Positions 10,041-18,934 of a stretch of DNA of 64,000 bases are shown piece by piece (within the stretch, counting starts at the first letter, position 1; the number at the start of each line of letters is the position of its first letter). The stretch is from positions 1,527,501-1,591,500 of the forward strand of contig NZ_UFRM01000001.1 in NCBI RefSeq assembly GCF_900444945.1, given 5' to 3'. Under the pieces are notes generated by a model, which had not been told where the DNA came from, made no database searches, and saw only the letters and a list, made by a program, of their open reading frames with translations. Source of the stretch: Actinobacillus lignieresii. Lineage in GTDB: Bacteria > Pseudomonadota > Gammaproteobacteria > Enterobacterales > Pasteurellaceae. The translations under genes were made by a program, and so were the position numbers.

Positions 10041-10082
10041 TTGACCAAGCTCAAAAAATATATCACTCTTTTTAGGGATAAT
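10041..10082 (+). promoter_or_regulatory. FNR-like site and -10 of the quinol peroxidase promoter
   Basis: TTGACCAAGCTCAA (10041-10054) matches the FNR consensus TTGAT-N4-ATCAA with two mismatches, keeping the TTGA-N6-TCAA symmetry. GATAAT at 10077-10082 is a good -10. The predicted start near 10089 places the FNR dyad at about -41.5, the class II activator position. This predicts anaerobic or microaerobic activation. Confidence 0.6.
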
Positions 10083-10110
10083 GTAATCTCGATTTCAAGG
10101 AGATTTATTT

Positions 10111-11511
10111 ATGAAAAAATATTTACTTTCGGCAATTGCCGCCGCCGGCGTCGGCTATTTTTCACTTGTGGGCTACGCCTATTGGTTTGATAAAGAGCAA
10201 GCGCCAAAATTATTAGCGTCCGCAGACTTACCCGAATCGCATAAAGCGGTCGCAGGAGTCATGTTTGAAAACGGCTGCCAATATTGCCACTCGGCTAATG
10301 CGGAATTACCGGCTTATGCCAAGTTACCAATCGCAGACCAAGTGATGGCTGAAGATATTGAAAAAGGTCTTAAGTTCTTCCGTCTTGATCATCTGATTGA
10401 AGGAATGAAAGATCCGAGCAAACTTTCAGAAGCCGATCTTGCTAAATTAGAACAAGTAATTCGCAATGACGAAATGCCGGTTGCTAAATATATTCATATC
10501 CACTGGGGTTCTCGTCCTGACGAAGCTCAGAAAAAAATTATCTTAGATTGGATTACCGCACAACGCCAAGCACACTTCTTACCAAAAGCGGAAGGTGCGG
10601 ACGCTACTCGCTTGGTTCAGCCGATTCCTGATCAATTACCGACCGATCCGCATAAAGTAGCTTTAGGTGAAGGGCTTTATTTTGACGGACGTTTATCTGA
10701 TGACGGTACGATTCAATGCCATACTTGCCACCAATTAGCGCAAGCCGGGGTCGATAACTTACCGGTATCGGAAGGGATTAACGGCTTAAAAGGCGGTATC
10801 AACGCGCCTACGGTGTTTAATGCGGCATTTAATAAATGGCAATTCTGGGACGGTCGTGAGAAAACCTTAGCGGATCAAGCGGGCGGCCCACCGGTAAACC
10901 CGGTTGAAATGGGTTCAAAAAACTGGGATGAAATTCTCGCCAGACTAAGCAAGGACGAAGAATTTATGAAACGTTTCCACGAGATTTACCCGACTCTTAC
11001 GCAAGCGAACGTTACCGATGCAATCGGTGAATATGAAAAAACGCTTATTACGCCGAACAGTGCATTCGACCGCTTCTTAAAAGGCGAGCAAAATGCGCTA
11101 ACCGACGTACAAAAACGCGGTTACGAGCATTTCAAAAATGCGAAATGCGATACTTGCCATACCGGTACGGCAATGGGCGGACAATCATTTGAATATATGG
11201 GCTTATATGCCGATTACTTCAAAGATCGCGGTACGGAATTAACCGAAGCGGATCAAGGACGTTACGCCTTTACGAAAGATCCGAGCGATATGCATCGTTT
11301 CAAAGTACCGACGTTACGTAACGTAGCCTTAACCGCACCATATATGCACGATGCGACTGCGAAAGACTTAAAAGAAGCGGTTCGCGTAATGGGTATTTAC
11401 CAAAGTAATAAAAATTTCTCTGAAACCGAACTCAATGAGATCGTCGCTTTCTTAGAATCACTTACCGGTGAATTCAAAGGTAAATTACTCACCAATGAAA
11501 AAATGAAATAA
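10111..11511 (+). CDS. Triheme cytochrome c / quinol peroxidase (YhjA type)
   Basis: It reduces hydrogen peroxide in the periplasm with electrons from the quinol pool. The 466-aa protein has three CxxCH haem sites: C56-H60, C203-H207 and C346-H350. Classical bacterial cytochrome c peroxidases have two; the extra N-terminal haem domain matches E. coli YhjA/Ccp (465 aa) and the quinol peroxidase of Aggregatibacter. Residues 1-25 form an uncleaved signal or membrane anchor. The start has AAGGAG at 10098-10103. It is monocistronic, and the FNR-like promoter fits respiration on peroxide at low oxygen. Confidence 0.9.
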   Translation: MKKYLLSAIAAAGVGYFSLVGYAYWFDKEQAPKLLASADLPESHKAVAGVMFENGCQYCHSANAELPAYAKLPIADQVMAEDIEKGLKFFRLDHLIEGMKDPSKLSEADLAKLEQVIRNDEMPVAKYIHIHWGSRPDEAQKKIILDWITAQRQAHFLPKAEGADATRLVQPIPDQLPTDPHKVALGEGLYFDGRLSDDGTIQCHTCHQLAQAGVDNLPVSEGINGLKGGINAPTVFNAAFNKWQFWDGREKTLADQAGGPPVNPVEMGSKNWDEILARLSKDEEFMKRFHEIYPTLTQANVTDAIGEYEKTLITPNSAFDRFLKGEQNALTDVQKRGYEHFKNAKCDTCHTGTAMGGQSFEYMGLYADYFKDRGTELTEADQGRYAFTKDPSDMHRFKVPTLRNVALTAPYMHDATAKDLKEAVRVMGIYQSNKNFSETELNEIVAFLESLTGEFKGKLLTNEKMK

Positions 11512-11529
11512 TTTCATATAAAAACAAGC

Positions 11530-11572
11530 GGTGGGATTTCTGTAAAATTTTGCAAAAATCCCACCACTTTTT
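11530..11572 (+). terminator. Terminator hairpin after quinol peroxidase
   Basis: GGTGGGATTT (11530-11539) pairs with AAATCCCACC (11556-11565), followed by ACTTTTT. The left arm is part of an uptake signal (ACAAGCGGT); the right arm has drifted (CCACTT for CCGCTT), while the hairpin is kept. Confidence 0.75.
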
Positions 11573-11652
11573 CTTACTTTCTTTTCGATATTACATATCC
11601 GAAATTATTTATCCTAGTGAGAGCTAAAAACCTCGCACTTTACTTTTTTAAT

Positions 11653-11686
11653 CTGTCATTAAGTTGCCATAATTCCTTGTTATCTT
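11653..11686 (+). promoter_or_regulatory. Pho box and -10 of the ugp promoter
   Basis: CTGTCATTAAGTTGCCAT (11653-11670) fits the 18-bp Pho box (CTGTCAT-4-CTGTCAY), with a perfect first half and two mismatches in the second. TATCTT at 11681-11686 is the -10, exactly 10 bp downstream, the spacing at PhoB-activated promoters where the box replaces the -35. Phosphate starvation should therefore induce ugp. Confidence 0.72.
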
Positions 11687-11749
11687 TGTTACGTGCCAAT
11701 GCACATATGTGGATTTGAACTAACAGAATTAACGATAGCGAGGTAAAAA

Positions 11750-13057
11750 ATGAAACGCTTATTCACCAAAACCGCATTAATCACCGCCGTTGCTTTAAGT
11801 ACACCGGCTTACGCCGTAACAGAAATTCAGTGGTGGCACTCTATGGGAGGCGCATTAAACGAATGGGTCAATGATTTAGCCCAGCAGTTTAATGAGAGCC
11901 AACAGGAATATAAAGTTGTTCCGGTTTTCAAAGGTGAATACCTCGAATCTATGGCCGCCGGTATTGCCGCAGTAAGAGCAGGTAATGCCCCGGACATTTT
12001 ACAAGTATATGAAGTGGGTACGGCTTCTATGATTTATGCGAAAAATGTAACGAAGTCCGTATCTCAAATCATGAAAAATGCCGGTGTGAAATTTAGCCCG
12101 TCCGATTATATCCCCGCTGTTAGCAGCTACTACACCGCCCCTAGCGGTGAAATGTTATCTCTTCCATTCAACAGTTCCACGACCGTTCTCTACTACAATA
12201 AAGATAGTTTCAAAAAAGCCGGTTTAGATCCTGAAAAAGCCCCCAAAACTTGGAAAGATGTACGTGATGTGGCAGAACAATTGAAAAAATCAGGGAATTC
12301 TTGTCCGCTTACCGTTTCTTGGACAGGCTGGACACAATTAGAAAGTTTTTCAGCATGGCACGATGTGCCCTTTGCAACTAAAAATAACGGTTTCGACGGC
12401 TTAGATACCGAATTGGCTTTCAATTCTCCATTGCACGTTCGTCATATTGATAATTTAGCAGATATGGCGAAAAGCGGACTATTTATTTATAAAGGTCGTG
12501 AAAGTGCTTCACAACCAGCTTTCGTATCAGGTGAATGTGCGATTTTCATCGGTTCGTCAGGTTCTTATTCCGGAATTAAGCGTGATGCTAAATTTACTTT
12601 CGGGGAATCGACGTTACCTTATTACGAGGATGTGAAAGGTGCGCCGCAAAATACGATCATCGGCGGTGCAAGCTTATGGGTACTCGCCGGTAAACCCGAA
12701 TCTCACTATAAAGGTATTGCACAATTCTTCGATTTCCTTTCTCAGCCTCAAGTTCAAGCCAATAGCCATATGCGTACCGGATATTTACCGGTTACGTTAA
12801 AAGCCTATGAAATCACGGAACAATCCGGTTTCTATAAACAAAATCCGGGAACGGATGTACCGGTAGAGCAAATGGTACGCAAAACAACCGAACGTACGCG
12901 CGGTATTCGCTTAGGTAATATGCCTCAAATTCGTACGATTGTAGATGAAGAACTGGAACAAGTTTGGAGCGGCAAAAAAACTGCACAACAGGCTTTGGAC
13001 AGTGCGGTAAAACGCGGTAATGAATTACTGGAACGTTTTAGAACCGTTAATAAATAA
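11750..13057 (+). CDS. ugpB: sn-glycerol-3-phosphate-binding protein
   Basis: Periplasmic solute-binding protein (435 aa) of the Ugp ABC importer, which takes up glycerol-3-phosphate and glycerophosphodiesters. Signal peptide 1-22 (ending STPAYA), then the mature protein beginning VTEIQWWHSMGG, the UgpB N-terminus. It is the first gene of ugpBAEC-ugpQ, with a Pho box about 80 bp upstream. A hairpin after the stop probably sets higher expression of the binding protein than of the membrane subunits. Confidence 0.93.
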   Translation: MKRLFTKTALITAVALSTPAYAVTEIQWWHSMGGALNEWVNDLAQQFNESQQEYKVVPVFKGEYLESMAAGIAAVRAGNAPDILQVYEVGTASMIYAKNVTKSVSQIMKNAGVKFSPSDYIPAVSSYYTAPSGEMLSLPFNSSTTVLYYNKDSFKKAGLDPEKAPKTWKDVRDVAEQLKKSGNSCPLTVSWTGWTQLESFSAWHDVPFATKNNGFDGLDTELAFNSPLHVRHIDNLADMAKSGLFIYKGRESASQPAFVSGECAIFIGSSGSYSGIKRDAKFTFGESTLPYYEDVKGAPQNTIIGGASLWVLAGKPESHYKGIAQFFDFLSQPQVQANSHMRTGYLPVTLKAYEITEQSGFYKQNPGTDVPVEQMVRKTTERTRGIRLGNMPQIRTIVDEELEQVWSGKKTAQQALDSAVKRGNELLERFRTVNK

Positions 13058-13069
13058 TCTACCTATACT

Positions 13070-13098
13070 CTCCCATTTGGTGCTTATCCGAATGGGAG
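13070..13098 (+). terminator. Intercistronic hairpin between ugpB and ugpA
   Basis: CTCCCATT (13070-13077) pairs with AATGGGAG (13091-13098), with further TGG/CCG pairing inside. It lies directly after ugpB, as often seen after the binding-protein gene of ABC operons, where it acts as an attenuator or protects the upstream mRNA. No strong T tract follows. Confidence 0.6.
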
Positions 13099-13125
13099 AT
13101 ATTGCTTTTATATGTAGGAAAAAAT

Positions 13126-14001
13126 ATGACTCGATATACAGGATACCGCTTTCTGCCTTGGTTATTATTGATGCCCCAATTGCTGATTATCGGTATTTTT
13201 TTCTATTGGCCGGCGATACAAGCGTTGTATCAATCATTTCAAATGCAAGATATATTCGGTACCACGACTTATTGGGTAGGATTGGATAATTTTAAACGTC
13301 TTTGGCATGATCCAACGTATTGGGATTCAATTTATACCACCCTTTATTTTTCCTTATGGGTAACTTTGCTTTCCTTGGTACTCTCTTTACTGACTGCATT
13401 CTTTATGTACAGAGTGGTAAAAGGTGCTGTCTATTACCGTACATTTTTAATTTTACCTTATGCCATATCGCCAATTATCGTAGGCGTTTTATGGGCATTT
13501 ATGTTTTCTCCTTCTTTCGGTGTAATAGCTTATCTCTTAAAACATATCGGCATTGACTGGAACCATCAAATGAACGACTCACAAGCGATGTGGTTAGTCA
13601 TTCTCGCATCCGTTTGGAAACAAATTTCTTATAATTTTCTATTTTTCTACGCTGGGTTACAGGCAATTCCCAAATCGCTTATTGAAGCCGCAGCCATTGA
13701 TGGCGCCGGACCGTGGAAACGTTTTTTTACGATTCAATTACCGCTGTTATGGCCAACGACATTCTTTCTCTGCGTAATTAATATCGTCTATGCCTTTTTT
13801 GATACCTTCGCCATTATCGATTCACTGACCAAAGGCGGACCGGGCAAATCGACATCGACCTTAGTTTATCGTATTTATGTAGAAGGCTTTATGTCTATGG
13901 ATTACGGCAGTTCTGCGGCGCAATCCGTCATCTTAATGGCGGCAGTATTACTACTTACTCTCATTCAATTCCGCTATATGGATCAAAAAGGAGAGCATTA
14001 A
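13126..14001 (+). CDS. ugpA: sn-glycerol-3-phosphate ABC transporter permease
   Basis: Inner-membrane permease subunit of 291 aa with six predicted helices. The EAA loop (EAAAIDGAGPWKRFFTIQLPL) docks on the UgpC ATPase. It aligns well with E. coli UgpA, including SVWKQISYNFLFFYAGLQAIP. ATG at 13126 (MTRYTGYRF) is chosen because AGGAA lies at 13116-13120; a TTG at 13102 lies just after the hairpin and lacks a ribosome site. Confidence 0.92.
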   Translation: MTRYTGYRFLPWLLLMPQLLIIGIFFYWPAIQALYQSFQMQDIFGTTTYWVGLDNFKRLWHDPTYWDSIYTTLYFSLWVTLLSLVLSLLTAFFMYRVVKGAVYYRTFLILPYAISPIIVGVLWAFMFSPSFGVIAYLLKHIGIDWNHQMNDSQAMWLVILASVWKQISYNFLFFYAGLQAIPKSLIEAAAIDGAGPWKRFFTIQLPLLWPTTFFLCVINIVYAFFDTFAIIDSLTKGGPGKSTSTLVYRIYVEGFMSMDYGSSAAQSVILMAAVLLLTLIQFRYMDQKGEH

Positions 14002-14003
14002 TT

Positions 14004-14852
14004 ATGGTTGAAAATCGCCCTTGGTTAAATTTTTTCTCCCATTGCAGTCTATGGCTTGCTATTTTACTGATCTGTTTCCCGATCTATTTGGCTTTTATCG
14101 CTTCTACCCATACGGCAACAGACGTTGTAGCCGTACCGATATCGCTATTGCCCGGTGATCAACTGATACAAAATTATACCACTGCGCTTGTCGGCAATGA
14201 TTCCTCAGCCGGTGCATTATCCGTATCTCGTATGTTATGGGTGACATTTACCATGACGCTCTTAATCGCAATAGGCAAAATCAGTATTTCTTTATTATCC
14301 GCCTTTGCCATTGTGTATTTCCGCTTTCCGCTACGAGGGATTGTTTTCGGACTCATATTCGTAACTTTAATGTTACCGGTTGAAGTTCGGATTATTCCTA
14401 CTTATGAAGTCGTAGTAAACCTAGGTATGATCAATAGCTATGCCGGATTAACCATTCCGCTCATAGCCTCCGCTACAGCTACATTCTTATTTCGCCAATT
14501 CTTCGCCACCGTGCCGCAAGAATTGTTGGAAGCGTCAAAAATGGACGGCGCAAAAGCAATGACATTTTTTAAAGATATTCTCGTACCGCTTTCTATACCT
14601 AGTATTGCGGCATTATTTGTCATTCAGTTTATCTATGGTTGGAACCAATACCTATGGCCCTTGCTAATGACTACAAGTGAAGAGATGTTTTCGCTCGGTA
14701 TCGGTTTACGTCAAATGATAGATTCTGGCGGTGGACCAATTAATTGGAATATTGTGATGGCAAGCGTCATTTTAATGCTGATTCCTCCGACGGTCGTGAT
14801 TTTATTGATGCAAAAATGGCTTGTTAAAGGGCTTATTGATTCGGAAAAATAA
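14004..14852 (+). CDS. ugpE: sn-glycerol-3-phosphate ABC transporter permease
   Basis: Second permease subunit (282 aa), six helices, with EAA loop ASKMDGAKAMTFFKDILVPL. It pairs with UgpA to form the channel. It starts 2 nt after the ugpA stop, so translation is probably coupled. GAGAG before the ATG serves as ribosome site. Confidence 0.92.
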   Translation: MVENRPWLNFFSHCSLWLAILLICFPIYLAFIASTHTATDVVAVPISLLPGDQLIQNYTTALVGNDSSAGALSVSRMLWVTFTMTLLIAIGKISISLLSAFAIVYFRFPLRGIVFGLIFVTLMLPVEVRIIPTYEVVVNLGMINSYAGLTIPLIASATATFLFRQFFATVPQELLEASKMDGAKAMTFFKDILVPLSIPSIAALFVIQFIYGWNQYLWPLLMTTSEEMFSLGIGLRQMIDSGGGPINWNIVMASVILMLIPPTVVILLMQKWLVKGLIDSEK

Positions 14853-14872
14853 TTATTCAAGAAAATAATGTT

Positions 14873-15973
14873 ATGGCAACACTAGTGTTAAAAAATATCA
14901 CGAAACATTACGGCACAACGAAAAAACCTCAAGATTTAATTTTAAAAGGCATTGATATACAAGTTAAACTGGGGGAATTTATTGTGGTCGTCGGACCGTC
15001 CGGCTGCGGTAAATCCACCTTATTAAGGATTGTTGCAGGCTTAGAAACGCCGACAAGCGGTGAAATTATCATCGGAAATTGTAATGTGACCGAATTAGAG
15101 CCGTCACAACGTAACATTGCCATGGTTTTTCAAAATTACGCGCTCTATCCGCACATGACGGTACGTGAAAATATGTCTTACGGAATAAAGTTAGCGAAAA
15201 TGCCGGCGGAAGAAATTGAGCAACGTATTGCCGAAGCTGCCAAAATGTTAGATATAGAAGCTCATTTAGATAAAAAACCGAAAGAATTATCGGGCGGACA
15301 GCGGCAACGTGTTGCGATGGGTAGAGCCATTGTACGTAAACCACAATTATTTCTGTTTGATGAACCACTCTCAAATCTAGATGCAAAATTACGTACATCG
15401 ACACGCTTAGAAATTCGCCGCCGTCATAATAAAATCGGCGTAACTTCACTCTACGTTACCCATGATCAAACGGAAGCAATGACTCTGGCGGATCGTATCA
15501 TTGTGATGAATAAAGGGAAAATCGAACAATTTGATACGCCGGAGAATATTTTTTCTTATCCGGCATCGACATTTGTCGCAAACTTCATCGGTTTACCTGC
15601 CATGAATCTATTAAAAGTCCAAGTGAAACAGCATAAAGTTTATTGTGACGGGCAACTATTAAGAGGCGTACCCGTACCGATAAGCATACAAGTACAAGAT
15701 GAGAGTGACTGGATCTTAGGTATTCGACCCGAGCATATCCGCCTTTTGGATCAAGCAAACGAAACCAGCTGGGAAAGCCATATTTCTACCAGTGAATTAC
15801 TTGGTTCGGAACAACTCATTTATGCCGAATTGGGGCAACAGCCGATCATTATTCGCCATAACCGAATCCGCTCAGAACTGTTACATCATGCTACTGCCGG
15901 TGTATTTCATATTGAAGCAGATTTCTCTCAACTACATTGGTTTAATGCGACGACAAATTTACGTCAGGCATAA
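14873..15973 (+). CDS. ugpC: sn-glycerol-3-phosphate ABC transporter ATPase
   Basis: ATPase of 366 aa. Walker A GPSGCGKST, signature [14 protein letters not shown], Walker [15 protein letters not shown], and the switch His in THDQTEAM are present. The C-terminal domain (about 240-366) is the MalK/UgpC regulatory domain. An uptake signal (ACAAGCGGT, from 15053) is embedded in the codons for the TSG of TPTSGE after Walker A; afuC carries one at the same place. Confidence 0.92.
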   Translation: MATLVLKNITKHYGTTKKPQDLILKGIDIQVKLGEFIVVVGPSGCGKSTLLRIVAGLETPTSGEIIIGNCNVTELEPSQRNIAMVFQNYALYPHMTVRENMSYGIKLAKMPAEEIEQRIAEAAKMLDIEAHLDKKPKELSGGQRQRVAMGRAIVRKPQLFLFDEPLSNLDAKLRTSTRLEIRRRHNKIGVTSLYVTHDQTEAMTLADRIIVMNKGKIEQFDTPENIFSYPASTFVANFIGLPAMNLLKVQVKQHKVYCDGQLLRGVPVPISIQVQDESDWILGIRPEHIRLLDQANETSWESHISTSELLGSEQLIYAELGQQPIIIRHNRIRSELLHHATAGVFHIEADFSQLHWFNATTNLRQA

Positions 15974-16019
15974 TATAAGAAATTAACGAATTGATATAAA
16001 AAGAAAATAAGGATTAACA

Positions 16020-16754
16020 ATGCAATATCCATATCCAAAATTTATCGCCCACCGCGGCGGCGGAAATCAAGCTCCGGAAAATACATTGGCGGCATTTCAG
16101 CTAGGTATTCAACGAGGATACCGAATGTTTGAATGTGATGCCAAACTTTCTGCCGATGATCTGCTGTTTTTATTACATGATGATACGCTTGAACGCACAA
16201 CATCAGGACAAGGTAGCGCGAGAATCAATTGGGAACAATTGAACCGACTTGATGCCGGTAGTTGGTTCGGCACAAACTTTACTCAAGAACCCATTCCACT
16301 ATTAGAAAGCATTGTACGTCTTGTACTGGATAATCATGCTTTTCTCAATGTAGAAATTAAACCAAACCTGGGACAAGACTATAGAACGGGGATGCAATGT
16401 GCGAAATTCTTACAACGATTTATCACCTCGGAAGGTATTTGCCCGTTTCTTCTCTCTTCATTTAGTGAAGAAGCTTTACAGGGAGCTTACGATGCGGAAA
16501 CTACTATCCCTCGCGCATTATTACTGGATAAATGGCGTGATTCGGCTTGGGAAAGCATCAGTGCTTTGGAATGTAGCGGCTTTGTACTGAATTATAAAAT
16601 CGCCACTCCAGAACTTGTTACCAAATGCCATGCAATTAAACGATTTGTTATGGTTTATACCGCAAATAACGAACAGGATATTAAAACTCTATTTGATAAC
16701 GGAGTGGACGGCATCATTACTGATAATATGAACCTAGCGAATAGCTTTAATTAA
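16020..16754 (+). CDS. ugpQ: Glycerophosphodiester phosphodiesterase
   Basis: A cytosolic enzyme of 244 aa that splits glycerophosphodiesters, imported by UgpBAEC, into glycerol-3-phosphate and an alcohol. GDPD motifs: HRGGGNQAPENT (with catalytic His and the metal-site Glu-Asn), HDDTLERTT, and VEIKPN. No signal peptide, as expected for UgpQ rather than periplasmic GlpQ. It is the last gene of the ugp unit and ends at a 13-bp hairpin. Confidence 0.92.
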   Translation: MQYPYPKFIAHRGGGNQAPENTLAAFQLGIQRGYRMFECDAKLSADDLLFLLHDDTLERTTSGQGSARINWEQLNRLDAGSWFGTNFTQEPIPLLESIVRLVLDNHAFLNVEIKPNLGQDYRTGMQCAKFLQRFITSEGICPFLLSSFSEEALQGAYDAETTIPRALLLDKWRDSAWESISALECSGFVLNYKIATPELVTKCHAIKRFVMVYTANNEQDIKTLFDNGVDGIITDNMNLANSFN

Positions 16755-16756
16755 TA

Positions 16757-16805
16757 AACATAGTTCACTAAACATAGTAACGTTTCAGTGAACTATGTTC
16801 CTTTA
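16757..16805. terminator. Bidirectional terminator between ugpQ and yggU
   Basis: AACATAGTTCACT (16757-16769) and AGTGAACTATGTT (16787-16799) make a perfect 13-bp stem between convergent genes. The right arm overlaps the last codons of yggU (stop at 16793-16795), with CCTTT after it. Confidence 0.8.
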
Positions 16806-17098
16806 TTAAACAAAGTTTCAATTTCCTTTGGAATTAATTTCGGCTCCGGCACAAACAATTGTTTATGTCGTTGTAATTCGCCTTTTTCCAACACAATACT
16901 GCTTTTAGGCACTTTAAATAACTTACTCAAATATTTCAGCAAATGTGCATTCGCTGCGCCATCGACCGGCGGTGCAGTAATCGCAATTTTGAGTTCGTTA
17001 TCGTGTAAGCCGACAATTTGATCACGACTTGCCTTCGGCTGTAAAAAAATCCGCAGGCGGATACCGTACGGATTTTCAATACGTTCTACCGCTTCCAT
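16793..17098 (-). CDS. yggU: YggU family protein (DUF167)
   Basis: A small protein of 101 aa of the DUF167/YggU family, with the conserved core [17 protein letters not shown] and [18 protein letters not shown]. The biochemical role is not established. It lies 1 nt downstream of yggT, the same pair as in E. coli (yggT-yggU), so the two are probably co-translated. Confidence 0.9.
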   Translation of the reverse strand: MEAVERIENPYGIRLRIFLQPKASRDQIVGLHDNELKIAITAPPVDGAANAHLLKYLSKLFKVPKSSIVLEKGELQRHKQLFVPEPKLIPKEIETLFNKGT

Positions 17099-17099
17099 A

Positions 17100-17633
17100 T
17101 TAAGCGATGGCCCAAAGTACGCCGAATATGCGATAGAAAAGGTTATTGAGCAGAATTAAGCCGAAACCGAGTACCATCACCGAAAAATCTAACATACCGG
17201 TACGCGGTAATAATTTACGGATAAAGCCTAATACCGGCTCGGTAATTTGCGCCACCATATAATCTAACGGATGATCGCCACGGGTAACCCAACTCATTAA
17301 AGCACGAATTAAGGTGGTGAAAAACAAAATCTGACCGAAGGTTTTTACCACACCCAATAAGCCGGCTAATACAGCCATGGCAACCGGTACGCCTAAAATA
17401 AATTTCTCTAATGCAAGTAACAACAATGCAATCAGTAAGGCGGCAAAATTAATGTTTTTTACGGTCGGAATCACTTTACCGACCGGATTCACTAGAGGTG
17501 AAGTAAGACGTAAAAGCGATTGGGATAACGGCATATAAGGATCGACTCGGCAGAATTGCAGCCAAGTACGCAAAATTAATACGAAGCTAAAAAAGCCGAT
17601 AATGATTGAAAGAACAGGGGCTAGAAATTCCAT
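17100..17633 (-). CDS. yggT: YggT family membrane protein
   Basis: An inner-membrane protein of 177 aa containing two YggT repeats, one in each half ([17 protein letters not shown]... and [17 protein letters not shown]...), each with two helices. The family has been linked to osmotic or K+ stress and to cell-division membrane sites in other bacteria; its exact role here is unknown. Coupled with yggU. Confidence 0.88.
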   Translation of the reverse strand: MEFLAPVLSIIIGFFSFVLILRTWLQFCRVDPYMPLSQSLLRLTSPLVNPVGKVIPTVKNINFAALLIALLLLALEKFILGVPVAMAVLAGLLGVVKTFGQILFFTTLIRALMSWVTRGDHPLDYMVAQITEPVLGFIRKLLPRTGMLDFSVMVLGFGLILLNNLFYRIFGVLWAIA

Positions 17634-17669
17634 CTATCTTCCTCTTATAAATATCTCTATAAACTATTC

Positions 17670-17688
17670 GGGCGGGAATACCCCGCCC
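17670..17688. repeat. GC-rich hairpin, copy 1 of a dispersed element
   Basis: GGGCGGG (17670-17676), AATAC, CCCGCCC (17682-17688), between yggL and yggT. It resembles the hairpin at 43278-43301: both share GGGCG, then GAATA, then CGCCCT. It may be a small REP-like palindrome scattered through the genome, acting here as terminator after yggL. Confidence 0.5.
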
Positions 17689-17698
17689 TCATGATAGA

Positions 17699-17743
17699 AA
17701 GCGGTCGGATTTTACAATTTTTTTGCAAAATTTAACCGCTTGT
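17699..17743. terminator. Inverted uptake-signal pair after yggL
   Basis: AAGCGGTC (17699-17706) and ACCGCTTGT (17735-17743) with TTTGCAAAA between. It lies 10 nt after the yggL stop on the minus strand and extends about 45 nt. Confidence 0.65.
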
Positions 17744-17753
17744 TGCTAAAACA

Positions 17754-18095
17754 TTAGCCTTGAACCGGGTAGTCCCACCAAATGTCGAATAAATCGCTGA
17801 CTTCAACTTGAGTTAAGCCATTGTTTTCTAACCAAGTTTTTACTAATTGTTGGTGAGATTCATCACATTTGCCTAATTTTTCTAAGCAAACTAAACCTTC
17901 CCAATGTAAGTAACCGCTGCCTTCATAAGCTAAACCGTTCGGCTTAATCACTTCTGCGATGAAACGATCAACTGTTAAATCAATTTGATCAATGCCTGTG
18001 TTTTCTGCGAATTGGAATTTTACTAAGAAGCCTAATTCTTGGAATTCTGCCAAGTGCATTTTTTTACGCTGACGCGCATTACGTTGAATAGCCAT
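17754..18095 (-). CDS. yggL: YggL family 50S ribosome-associated protein
   Basis: A 113-aa protein of the YggL/DUF469 family. Conserved blocks RQRKKMHLAEFQELGF, GSGYLHWEGLVCLEKLGKC and VSDLFDIWWD are clear. It lies just downstream of trmB, the same neighbours as in E. coli (trmB-yggL). The basic N-terminus fits RNA or ribosome binding. Confidence 0.88.
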   Translation of the reverse strand: MAIQRNARQRKKMHLAEFQELGFLVKFQFAENTGIDQIDLTVDRFIAEVIKPNGLAYEGSGYLHWEGLVCLEKLGKCDESHQQLVKTWLENNGLTQVEVSDLFDIWWDYPVQG

Positions 18096-18150
18096 TTTTA
18101 TCTCCCCTTATTTAATGAGAATGGATAGTTAAAATCAATCGTTAAACCGA

Positions 18151-18903
18151 TTATGCTTGTTTAACGAAATATAAGTCCCACACACCGTGTCCAAGGCGAT
18201 GACCACGTTCTTCAAACTTGGTTAAAGGACGGAAATCCGGGCGTGGAATAAAATCGTTAGTTTCTGAAGTATTGCGTAGTTCTTTATCGAATTGACGTAA
18301 CACTTCCAACATATGTTCTGCGTAGTTTTCCCAGTCGGTTGCGAAATGGATAAAACCGTTATCGCCTAATTTAGTGAGTACTCGAGTGATAAATTCCGGC
18401 TGTACGATCCGGCGTTTATGGTGTTTCGCTTTTTGCCACGGATCCGGGAAATAAAGTTGTAAACCGCCAAGTGAACCGTCAGCAATCGCATCACGTAAAA
18501 TTTCCGTTGCGTCATGGCAAATCACACGTAAGTTTTTTACGCCTTTTTCCAATGCATAAGCGATACAAGCGCCGACACCCGGCGTATGTACTTCAATCCC
18601 GATGTAGTTACGATCCGGATTTTGCTTCGCCATTTCAACTAACGAACGCCCCATACCAAAGCCGATTTCTAACACTACCGGATTGTTGTTACCGAAGATC
18701 TGCTCAAAATTAAACGGCGTGTTTTGATAATCCAAACCGAGATTCGCCCAGTTATTATTCATCATATCACGTTGGTAATCGCTCAAACGTCCGGTACGCA
18801 ATACGAAACTACGTACTTTACGAAGATAGCGACCGTCTTCGGTGAATTCGGCTTGTTCTACCGTTTTACGTTTTTTATCTGCAAAAGTTTGTTTTTCTGA
18901 CAT
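18151..18903 (-). CDS. trmB: tRNA (guanine-N7-)-methyltransferase
   Basis: A SAM-dependent enzyme of 250 aa that makes m7G46 in tRNA variable loops. Motifs: SAM-binding [26 protein letters not shown], and [16 protein letters not shown], then the C-terminal [17 protein letters not shown]. The start at 18903 (MSEKQTF) is chosen over an in-frame codon at 19035, which would overlap 100 nt of fabH with non-family sequence. An uptake signal sits between it and fabH. Confidence 0.92.
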   Translation of the reverse strand: MSEKQTFADKKRKTVEQAEFTEDGRYLRKVRSFVLRTGRLSDYQRDMMNNNWANLGLDYQNTPFNFEQIFGNNNPVVLEIGFGMGRSLVEMAKQNPDRNYIGIEVHTPGVGACIAYALEKGVKNLRVICHDATEILRDAIADGSLGGLQLYFPDPWQKAKHHKRRIVQPEFITRVLTKLGDNGFIHFATDWENYAEHMLEVLRQFDKELRNTSETNDFIPRPDFRPLTKFEERGHRLGHGVWDLYFVKQA

Positions 18904-18934
18904 TTGTAAAAATTCTATCTTTTTTGACCGCTTG

